This document shows, piece by piece, positions 38,053 through 44,756 of a stretch of DNA of 44,756 bases. A program made the position numbers and the translations under genes. Below the pieces are notes generated by a model. The model was not told where the DNA came from. It saw nothing but the letters and a program-made list of their open reading frames with translations, and made no database searches. The number at the start of each line of letters is the position of its first letter. The first letter of the stretch is position 1. The stretch comes from Akkermansiaceae bacterium (GTDB taxonomy: Bacteria; Verrucomicrobiota; Verrucomicrobiia; Verrucomicrobiales; Akkermansiaceae): assembly GCA_903908495.1 (NCBI GenBank), contig CAIVSK010000079.1:1-44756 (forward strand), written 5' to 3'.

Positions 38053-41000
38053 ATGAAGCCCTCACGCCTCTCGCTCCGCACCTCCGCGCTCTTCCACGGC
38101 CGTTTATGCTCCGCCGCTACCCTTGTCATCAGCCTTTGTGCTTCATCCCTCGCCTCGGCGACGAGCGCGACTTGGCTGGCCTCTCCGGTGGACGGGACCT
38201 GGAACAGTGCGACGAACTGGTCGGTGGCAGCTTTCCCGAATGGCACCGGGGATTCCGCCACCTTCAATGTCGCCTCGACCTTTGGCGGCAGCTCGAGCCC
38301 GGTCACCCCATCCGTGGCGGTCACCATCCAGAATATGAACTTCGCAGCGGCGGCCGGTCCCTATGTGGTGGGCGTCAATGGTGGTTCTGCGATCATCGTC
38401 CGGGGGGGCGGATCTGGTGGCACCCCGTCCTATGGCAATAGCATCAACATCGCCGCCGCGGTTACCAACTCGCAAGTCGTGGCAGCTCCGATCTCTTTCA
38501 GCGCTCCCTCAAGCACGACGATTGGCTACACTTTCAAGAACGACTCGACCACCGCGGCGGCGACGCTCACGCTTTCCGGTGCGATCACGGCCAATACCGC
38601 CACCAACCGCTCCACCGCAATCAGCCTCGACGGGGCCAACACGGGCAACAATACGCTCAGCGGCGTCATCACCACGAGCCTCGCCACCAGCGGTGTATCT
38701 AACATCGTCCTAAAGAAAGAAGGCGTCGGGACCTGGATTCTTGCGGGTGCGAACGTCTTCAGCGGTGCTAACATAACAAGCACAGCTGGAACCCTCGGCA
38801 TTCAAGTGAATGCGGGCGTCCTGTCGATCCAGAACAACCAAGGCCTCGGGACGAGCGGGACGGCCAACAATCTGCAAACCTGGGTCAATAGCGGTGCCAA
38901 GCTCGAACTCGCTAACAACATTACCTTGGACAACGGTGTCTCGCTCAATCTCAGGAGTGGTGGCACGATCCGTTCTTCAGGGTCCACCACCACCAACGGC
39001 CGCATTACCCTCGGCGCGATCGCCGCGACCTCGGCCACCCTGTCAACCGTCGGCTCCGGCGATGTCTTCACCATCGGCAATGCCGCGAATGATTTCACCG
39101 GCGGGCTGAGCGACACTGTGACTCACATTGCAGGCCCCGGCACCGTGATGTTGGGCCAGGCCAGCAACTACGCCGGCACCGTGTCGGTGGATGCCGGCAC
39201 CCTTCATCTGGGCAATGCCACCGCGCTCGGCACGGCCACCAGCGCAGGCATCGGCTTCGGCTCCGGTTCGACCGGCAAAGTGTGGCTCGATGGCATCAGT
39301 CTGACTGTGGCCACGCTCAACACCAACGCCGCGGTCGGCACTCCGGTCATTGAAAATAACAACAGCACTGCTGCAACTCTGACGGTGAGCAGCACCTCAG
39401 GCACCAGTACCTATGCCGGCATCCTGCAGGACGGCGCGGCGGGCACCCTCGGTCTAGCCAAATCTGGCGCGAACACCCTCAGCCTTGCCGGAGTCAATAC
39501 CTATACCGGCACCACCGCCGTGACTGGCGGCATCCTCCAGGTGACCGGTTCACTTGCCTCTTCCGCGGTGACCCTTGGCAGCAGCTCGACGCTGGCGGGC
39601 ACCGGCACGCTGGCGGGATCCGTCACGGTCGCTTTGGGCTCAACGGTCGCCCCGGGCAGCGGCGGCATCGGCACCCTCAGCGTGGGCGGGCTGACTCTCA
39701 ATTCGGGCTCGCTCCTGGCTTACGACATCGCCAGCACCGCCTCACACGATCAAATCAACGTCACCACCAGTGGCGCGCTAACCATCAATGGCGGGGCCGT
39801 TACCCTCAATGGCGGGGCGAATTTCTCGGCCAATGGGGTGTACAACCTGATTGGATACAGTGGTGCCATCGGCGGTTCGGGGGTCGGCGCGCTGTCGCTG
39901 GCCAACTCGCCGGTGGTCGGTAAAACATATACCTTCGGCTCGGCGGGCGGATTCGTCACCTTGACGGTCGCCGACTCAGCCGCCGCCGTGAACTATTGGA
40001 ATGCCGATAGCGACGGCTCGTGGGGCACGGGAGCCGACTGGTCCGTGGGTTCCGCCCCCAATACGGCGGGTACCTTTGCCGCCTTGGGGGGTGGTGGTAC
40101 CCCGATCACCGCGCCGCGTACCATCACGGTGGCCTCCGCCTACACCGTCGGAACCTTGTCGTTCAATAATGCCACTTCCGCCTACACGCTCGCTGATGGC
40201 GGCGGTGGCAGCCTCATTCTCGACGGCGACAGCGCCAGCGCCTCGGTCACCGCTACGGCGGGCAGCCATGGCATTGCCGTGCCGCTGGTCACCAACAGCT
40301 TCGGGGCCACCTTCTCGACCGTTGGAGCGGCTGACACGCTGACGGTCTCGGGTGTGATCAGTGGCAACGGCAAGCTGACCAAAGGCGGCAACGGCACCCT
40401 CGTCCTCACCGGTTCGAACACCTATCTGGGAGGCACCGCGATCTCTGCCGGCACCGTCACGGTCAATAGCAGCACCAGCCTCGGTGATGCCAGCGGGGCG
40501 GTCTCCATCGGCGCCGCCACCTTGAAGGCCACGGCCAGCATCTCTTCGCTCCGGGCGTACCAACTGGGCGACGCCGCCACTACCCTGGCGGTGGATGCCG
40601 CTGCCACCCTGACCCTCAACGGAGTGATTGCCGACGGCAGTGCCGCCGGTACCCTCAATAAAACCGGCGCAGGCACTCTGGCCCTCACCGGAGCCAACAC
40701 CTTCACCGGTGGCACGCTGGTCAGCGCTGGCACGCTCAGCGCCAATGGCGACGCCGCTCTCGGCGCGGTGGCCACCCTGACCCTCAACAGCGGCACCAAG
40801 CTGCAAGCCGGCGCTGCCTTCGCCCTCGGTGCCGCCCGCGGTGTGGTGCTGGCCGGTGGCAGCGTCGCGGTGGACACCAATTCCTACGCCATCAACCTTA
40901 CAGGCGCGGTGAGCGGCAGCGGAGCCCTCGACAAAACCGGCACCGGCACCCTGACCTTGAGCGGCACCAACACCTATGCCGGTGGCACGCTCGTCGATGG

Positions 41001-42942
41001 CGGCATGCTGGTTATTGGCAATTCGATTGTGGGAGGCATCACCCTGGCCGATGCCACGACGCTGAGTGTGCCCACCGGCGGTATCGGCAACGCCATCACC
41101 CTGTCCGGAACCAACGCGAATGCGACCTTCCTCGCGGCAGGCGTTTCCAACGGCTCGACCGGCTCCGTCTCGGGATCCGCCGATCAAAAGCTCACTCTCG
41201 GTGGAACGACACAGGTCAGTTTCGGGGCGACCACCAAGCAATTCCAAGGATTGCTTGGAACCGTGGCGATCCCGACGGGGGCCACCTTGCGCTTCGGTGC
41301 CACGAGTCTCGCCAACGGTGGCGACTCCACCACGTTTGACGTCAATGGCTTTTTGACCACCCGCAACAATGGCAACGTGGCGCTGGGCGCTCTCACAGGT
41401 GCCGGAACCGTCACCATGGGCGTGGCCGGTAGCGTGGGTCAGCACGTGACCTACACGATTGGCGCCAAAGCGATCACCGCCCTGTTTTCAGGCGTGATCG
41501 CCGACGGCAACACCGCCAACGGACAACTGGTGGCCGTTACCAAAACGGGCGCGGGCATCCAAACCCTCACCGGCGCCGATACCTTCAGCGGCGGCCTGTT
41601 TGTCAATGCCGGCATTCTCCAGTGCCGCGCCCAATCGCTGGGTGCGGGGTCCGTCGCGGTCACTGGCGGCCACATCGAGCTGGGTTGGTTTGAGACCCCC
41701 ACCGCGACCTACACCAGCGCCAACCCCGTCACGATCAATGGCGGCGGCCTCTATGCGTGGGATGCCTATCAGCATCTGAGCGGCACCATCGCCATTGGTG
41801 CCAGCGGCGGCAGCCTCGGTTCGTCCTTCAACAATGCGGGTGCCGACACTAACAAAGGCCTGTTTGTCGACGGAGTCCTGAGTGGCACCGGAGCCCTCAC
41901 GGTCCAGCAGACGTATGGTGGCACCAACGCCTGGGAAACCTCGATCGTTTTCCTAACCAACAACGCCAACACCTATGCGGGCACCCTGAGCGTCAACGCC
42001 AACAGCGGCGGGGGCGTCTATGTAGCCCTCGACGCGGCCAACGCGCTGGCCAGTGCCACGCTTAACCTAACCGGCAGCCCCGGTGGTGCCAAACAATTCG
42101 GCAACAGCCAGCTGGTGTTCACCACCAATCTGGGCGGGGCGGCAACGCTGGGTGCCCTCACCGGCAGCGGCGACGTCGCGCTGAGCGAGTATGATCCAAG
42201 CGCACACACCGTGGCGGCCACCCCGGTGGCGCTCACCGTCGGCGGCAACAACGCCACCACGACCTACAGCGGGATCCTGAGTGGTGGCGGCAGCCTGACC
42301 AAGTCCGGAACCGGCGCGCTGACCCTCGGCGGTGCCAACACCTATACCGGCGACACCACGGTCACCGCGGGGATTCTGGCGGTCAACGGCACCTCGCTCG
42401 CCGATTCCGGCAAGCTGGTCATCACCGGCGGCCAGGTCCAAGCCACCGGCACTGAAACCGTCGCCTCCCTCTACTTCGGTGCGGTGCAACAAGTCGCCGG
42501 GACCTGGGGCGCAACCGGCTCCGGCGCGGCAAACATCAATGACACCTGCTTCGCCGGGACCGCCGGGGTGGTGTTGGTGACCAGCGGCAGCGGCCCGGCG
42601 AACTACGCCAGCTGGGCCGCAACGCACGGGGTGACCGGTGGATTGACCGCGGATTCGGACCACGACGGGATCTCCAATGCCGTGGAATACGCGCTCAACC
42701 TCAACTACGCGGGGTCTGATGGCAGCGTCGGAACTCTAACCCGCAACACGCTCTCATTCACCAAGCGCGCCGAGGCGGTCGCCAACGGAGACGTCACCTA
42801 CACCATCGAAGCCTCGATCGACATGGTGACTTGGGCACCGGTGACACCTGAAGTGGACAATGCCACCACGATATCGTACAATCTGCCCGCCGGCATGAGC
42901 ACGGTGTTTGCGCGTCTCAACGTGACCATTGCCACCCCCTGA
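38053..42942 (+). CDS. Large autotransporter-associated beta-strand-repeat (PATR) protein, secreted
   Basis: The 1629-residue protein has a signal peptide (about 1-36) and at least seven PATR units (PF12951), beginning near residues 220, 468, 775, 868, 959, 1162 and 1415. Each follows the pattern L-x-K-x-G-x-G-T-L-x-L-T-G-x-N-T-Y-x-G-G. Two further modules (near 36-70 and 648-681) share W..DG.W....WS...PN, suggesting an internal duplication of the first 600 residues. The predicted fold is a long beta-helix. The C-terminus has a Ca-binding-like DSDHDGISNAVEYALN segment and a small beta domain, and no autotransporter beta-barrel or PEP-CTERM signal is visible. It could be an adhesin or a surface carbohydrate-binding protein for pectin; this is inference from context. 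A hairpin terminator follows. Confidence 0.88.
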   Translation: MKPSRLSLRTSALFHGRLCSAATLVISLCASSLASATSATWLASPVDGTWNSATNWSVAAFPNGTGDSATFNVASTFGGSSSPVTPSVAVTIQNMNFAAAAGPYVVGVNGGSAIIVRGGGSGGTPSYGNSINIAAAVTNSQVVAAPISFSAPSSTTIGYTFKNDSTTAAATLTLSGAITANTATNRSTAISLDGANTGNNTLSGVITTSLATSGVSNIVLKKEGVGTWILAGANVFSGANITSTAGTLGIQVNAGVLSIQNNQGLGTSGTANNLQTWVNSGAKLELANNITLDNGVSLNLRSGGTIRSSGSTTTNGRITLGAIAATSATLSTVGSGDVFTIGNAANDFTGGLSDTVTHIAGPGTVMLGQASNYAGTVSVDAGTLHLGNATALGTATSAGIGFGSGSTGKVWLDGISLTVATLNTNAAVGTPVIENNNSTAATLTVSSTSGTSTYAGILQDGAAGTLGLAKSGANTLSLAGVNTYTGTTAVTGGILQVTGSLASSAVTLGSSSTLAGTGTLAGSVTVALGSTVAPGSGGIGTLSVGGLTLNSGSLLAYDIASTASHDQINVTTSGALTINGGAVTLNGGANFSANGVYNLIGYSGAIGGSGVGALSLANSPVVGKTYTFGSAGGFVTLTVADSAAAVNYWNADSDGSWGTGADWSVGSAPNTAGTFAALGGGGTPITAPRTITVASAYTVGTLSFNNATSAYTLADGGGGSLILDGDSASASVTATAGSHGIAVPLVTNSFGATFSTVGAADTLTVSGVISGNGKLTKGGNGTLVLTGSNTYLGGTAISAGTVTVNSSTSLGDASGAVSIGAATLKATASISSLRAYQLGDAATTLAVDAAATLTLNGVIADGSAAGTLNKTGAGTLALTGANTFTGGTLVSAGTLSANGDAALGAVATLTLNSGTKLQAGAAFALGAARGVVLAGGSVAVDTNSYAINLTGAVSGSGALDKTGTGTLTLSGTNTYAGGTLVDGGMLVIGNSIVGGITLADATTLSVPTGGIGNAITLSGTNANATFLAAGVSNGSTGSVSGSADQKLTLGGTTQVSFGATTKQFQGLLGTVAIPTGATLRFGATSLANGGDSTTFDVNGFLTTRNNGNVALGALTGAGTVTMGVAGSVGQHVTYTIGAKAITALFSGVIADGNTANGQLVAVTKTGAGIQTLTGADTFSGGLFVNAGILQCRAQSLGAGSVAVTGGHIELGWFETPTATYTSANPVTINGGGLYAWDAYQHLSGTIAIGASGGSLGSSFNNAGADTNKGLFVDGVLSGTGALTVQQTYGGTNAWETSIVFLTNNANTYAGTLSVNANSGGGVYVALDAANALASATLNLTGSPGGAKQFGNSQLVFTTNLGGAATLGALTGSGDVALSEYDPSAHTVAATPVALTVGGNNATTTYSGILSGGGSLTKSGTGALTLGGANTYTGDTTVTAGILAVNGTSLADSGKLVITGGQVQATGTETVASLYFGAVQQVAGTWGATGSGAANINDTCFAGTAGVVLVTSGSGPANYASWAATHGVTGGLTADSDHDGISNAVEYALNLNYAGSDGSVGTLTRNTLSFTKRAEAVANGDVTYTIEASIDMVTWAPVTPEVDNATTISYNLPAGMSTVFARLNVTIATP

Positions 42943-42972
42943 TACTCACCTAACAATATCGCGGTTCTGTCA

Positions 42973-43000
42973 CGGAGCGCCGGCTGCAGCCAGCGCTCCG
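42973..43000 (+). terminator. Hairpin after the PATR gene
   Basis: Arms CGGAGCGC (42973-42980) and GCGCTCCG (42993-43000) form a perfect 8-base stem, with a further GGCTG-CAGCC fold inside. TTTACTC follows, a short U-tract. It ends the large PATR transcription unit, 19 bases before the DUF4861 start. Read-through is likely because the U-tract is weak. Confidence 0.6.
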
Positions 43001-43018
43001 TTTACTCATCTAACCACC

Positions 43019-44188
43019 ATGCATCCCTGTCTCAAGCCCGCCGCAGTCGCGGTTCTGGTTGCCCTGCCCGCCCTGGCAGGCGCTGCCCGCATCGATATCC
43101 GTGCCGCCAATCCGCTGCCACTGGCCCGCAGTGGCCAGACCCTGGAAATATCCGCGAAGGAGTTGGCACCCCTGCACGCCAAAAACCTCAACTTGATCCA
43201 CGTGACGGATGCGCGGGGCGATGAGTTGATTTGCCAGGCCATCGATACCGATGGCGACGCCCTGCACTCCTTCGATGCGGTGATTTTCCAAGCGGACTTC
43301 GCTGCGGGGGAAACTCTAACGTTCAGTGTGACGGTGGGTGCGAAACAGGTCTATCAAAAAGACCGGTTCAAGGCATTCAGTCGGTTCGTGCGGGAGCGAT
43401 TCGATGATTTCGTCTGGGAGAACGACCGCGTCGCCCACCGCGTCTACGGCCAGGCGCTGGAGACTTGGCAGGGCGAACCGCTCACCAGCAGCACCGTGGA
43501 TATCTGGTCGAAACGCACGCCGCGCATGGTCGTCAACGATTGGTATCTGGCCGACGACTATCACGTCGATCACGGCGAGGGGGCCGATTTCTATTCCGCG
43601 GGCATGAGCCGCGGCTGCGGCGGCAGCGGCGTGTGGGCTGGCGAGCGCTTGTGGGTGTCGCACAATTTCATCAATTCGCGGGTGCTCGCCAATGGCCCGC
43701 TGCGGGTCCTGTTTGAACTTGAGTACGCCCCATTTCCCGTCAACGGTGCGAGTATCGGCGAAACCAAACGCATCGCGCTGGACGCCGGCCAACAATTCAG
43801 CCGCTTCGAAAGCCACTATCATCCCGCCGTGGCCGCCCCCCTCGAGCTCACCGCCGCGGCGGGGCTGAAGAAGGTCAAAAACGAGCAGGTTGAACTCAAT
43901 GCCGCCCAAGGCTGGCTCGCCAAATGGGAAGCCATGGAAAACCACGCCGGCTCGCAAGGCGTGGCGTTGATCACCGCGCCCGCCGTCTTTGCCAGGCAGA
44001 CTGAGGATGCGCTCAACCACCTCGTCCTGATCCACCCGGATGCCAGCCAAGTCGCGACCTATTGGGCCGGATTCTGTTGGGATAAGGCCGGCCGTTTCAC
44101 CGATGCGCAGGCCTGGAACCGCCACGTCAGCGAGTTCGCCAAGGGGCTGGCAGCGCCGATTCAACTCAAACTCACCCTGCTGCCATGA
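43019..44188 (+). CDS. DUF4861 family protein, secreted
   Basis: The 389-residue protein has a signal peptide (1-22, ALPALAGAAR). The body is a beta-rich DUF4861 domain: FRFVRERFDDFVWENDRVAHRVYG-like spacing appears as RFVRERFDDFVWENDRVA, with WSKRTPRMVVNDWY and GMSRGCGGSGVW as landmarks. In other genomes this family is found among pectin-degrading genes, but I know of no firm activity for it. The close coupling to the GH105 gene (ATGA overlap at 44185-44188) suggests a role in processing unsaturated rhamnogalacturonan fragments. The start ATG at 43019 gives a clean signal sequence; the longer frame from 42929 is rejected because it overlaps the terminator hairpin and is not conserved-looking. 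Confidence 0.85.
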   Translation: MHPCLKPAAVAVLVALPALAGAARIDIRAANPLPLARSGQTLEISAKELAPLHAKNLNLIHVTDARGDELICQAIDTDGDALHSFDAVIFQADFAAGETLTFSVTVGAKQVYQKDRFKAFSRFVRERFDDFVWENDRVAHRVYGQALETWQGEPLTSSTVDIWSKRTPRMVVNDWYLADDYHVDHGEGADFYSAGMSRGCGGSGVWAGERLWVSHNFINSRVLANGPLRVLFELEYAPFPVNGASIGETKRIALDAGQQFSRFESHYHPAVAAPLELTAAAGLKKVKNEQVELNAAQGWLAKWEAMENHAGSQGVALITAPAVFARQTEDALNHLVLIHPDASQVATYWAGFCWDKAGRFTDAQAWNRHVSEFAKGLAAPIQLKLTLLP

Positions 44189-44756
44189 CCCACATGCCTC
44201 CTCACCTCGCAACAAATCCATTCATCGCCATTGCCGCCTTGCTCATGGCGGTGCTCGCGCTGCCAGTGGCGGCGCAAGTCCCCGCTGCCAGGTGTTTCTC
44301 GGAGTGGCCGGCGGGCACCTCGCCGACGGAGGTAGGCAAGCGCATCGCGGAAAATGTCATGCCGCGCCAGTTGCGCTGTGAGACGCGGCCGGAGAAAGCC
44401 CCGCTGGGGGTGATCTATCCGGAAGCGATCAGCTGGTATGGCGCGCTGACGTTTGCCCGCCTGGCCGGCGATACCGCTCTGGGCGAGAGGATCGTTAGGC
44501 GGGTGATGCCCATTCTCACGGAACCGGACGCGCTGCGGATCAATCGCAGCGCGCATGTTGACTATCGGGTCTTCGGCGCGGTGCCGCTGGAGATCTTCCT
44601 GCAGACCAAGGACCCGCGCTGCAAGGCGATGGGGCTGGGCCTGGCCGACGCCCAATGGGAGAAGACCACCGCCGACGGCATCACCGCGGAGGCCCGCTAT
44701 TGGATCGATGACATGTATATGATCCCGCTGCTGCAAGTCCAGGCGTTTCGCGCCAG
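44185..44756 (+). CDS. GH105 unsaturated rhamnogalacturonyl hydrolase (partial)
   Basis: The gene runs off the right edge of the window, so only the first 190 or so codons are seen. By my translation it begins MTHMPPHLATNPFIAIAALL, a signal peptide ending near VAAQ. Further landmarks are PLGVIYPEAISWYGALTF, AHVDYRVFGAVPLEIFLQT and ARYWIDDMYMIPLLQVQAF. The WIDDMYM motif is the catalytic Asp region of families GH88/GH105. The enzyme would remove the unsaturated galacturonate that the PL4 lyase leaves at the non-reducing end. It overlaps the DUF4861 stop by four bases (ATGA), so the two are translated together. Confidence 0.85.
   Translation, partial: MTHMPPHLATNPFIAIAALLMAVLALPVAAQVPAARCFSEWPAGTSPTEVGKRIAENVMPRQLRCETRPEKAPLGVIYPEAISWYGALTFARLAGDTALGERIVRRVMPILTEPDALRINRSAHVDYRVFGAVPLEIFLQTKDPRCKAMGLGLADAQWEKTTADGITAEARYWIDDMYMIPLLQVQAFRA

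Noticed and set aside
39976-41445. A 489-codon open frame antisense to the PATR gene
   Set aside because: It mirrors the repeated Gly/Thr/Ala codons of the PATR units and has no start context or homology.

Overview
The window is about 44.8 kb of high-GC bacterial chromosome, densely coding on both strands. It most likely comes from the phylum Verrucomicrobiota. The evidence is a TIGR04073-family 'exosortase-associated' protein, a secreted TIM-barrel/DUF1080 protein, a very large autotransporter-associated beta-strand-repeat (PATR) protein, a sensor kinase with Reg_prop/Y_Y_Y domains, and a PPi-type phosphofructokinase. Assignment below phylum is not supported. Many genes lack an obvious Shine-Dalgarno sequence, and several neighbours overlap by ATGA.

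Layout. (1) 0.2-9.6 kb is mostly metabolic: 4-hydroxyproline epimerase, PPi-dependent phosphofructokinase, a DUF2892-like membrane protein, the TIM-barrel/DUF1080 protein, an Old Yellow Enzyme, a Pro/Ala-rich membrane-anchored protein, ribulose-phosphate epimerase, the TIGR04073 protein (with a clear terminator) and SerA. (2) 9.6-11.1 kb is a small scar: a second, diverged copy of the 3' end of ubiE, a toxin remnant (DUF4258-like), a YgiT-type zinc-finger antitoxin, then intact ubiE. (3) 11.1-25 kb is housekeeping: a large SNF2 helicase translated just ahead of ubiE, a secreted subtilase, tRNA-Leu(UAA), an MFS/POT-like transporter overlapping an anchored ankyrin protein, grpE-dnaJ, a PTS EIIA, argS and a CBS/DRTGG-regulated family II pyrophosphatase.

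(4) 25 kb to the end is a coherent pectin (rhamnogalacturonan-I) utilisation locus. It holds a GH2 beta-galactosidase and a GH43 arabinanase (divergent, with TGGTCA inverted repeats between them), an unknown conserved protein, a PL4 rhamnogalacturonan lyase, a two-domain esterase (rhamnogalacturonan acetylesterase fused to a sialate-O-acetylesterase-like domain), a second rhamnogalacturonan acetylesterase, a propeller-sensor histidine kinase with a NarL-type response regulator, the PATR protein, a DUF4861 protein, and the start of a GH105 unsaturated rhamnogalacturonyl hydrolase cut by the window end. Together these would remove galactan and arabinan side chains, deacetylate and cleave the backbone, and hydrolyse the unsaturated products. 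No SusC/SusD pair is visible.

The strongest candidates for something undescribed are the ubiE/toxin-antitoxin scar, the fused double esterase with its tandem paralogue, the PATR protein embedded in the pectin locus, and the TGGTCA-type operator candidate. I did not find a defence system, CRISPR array, prophage or insertion sequence.
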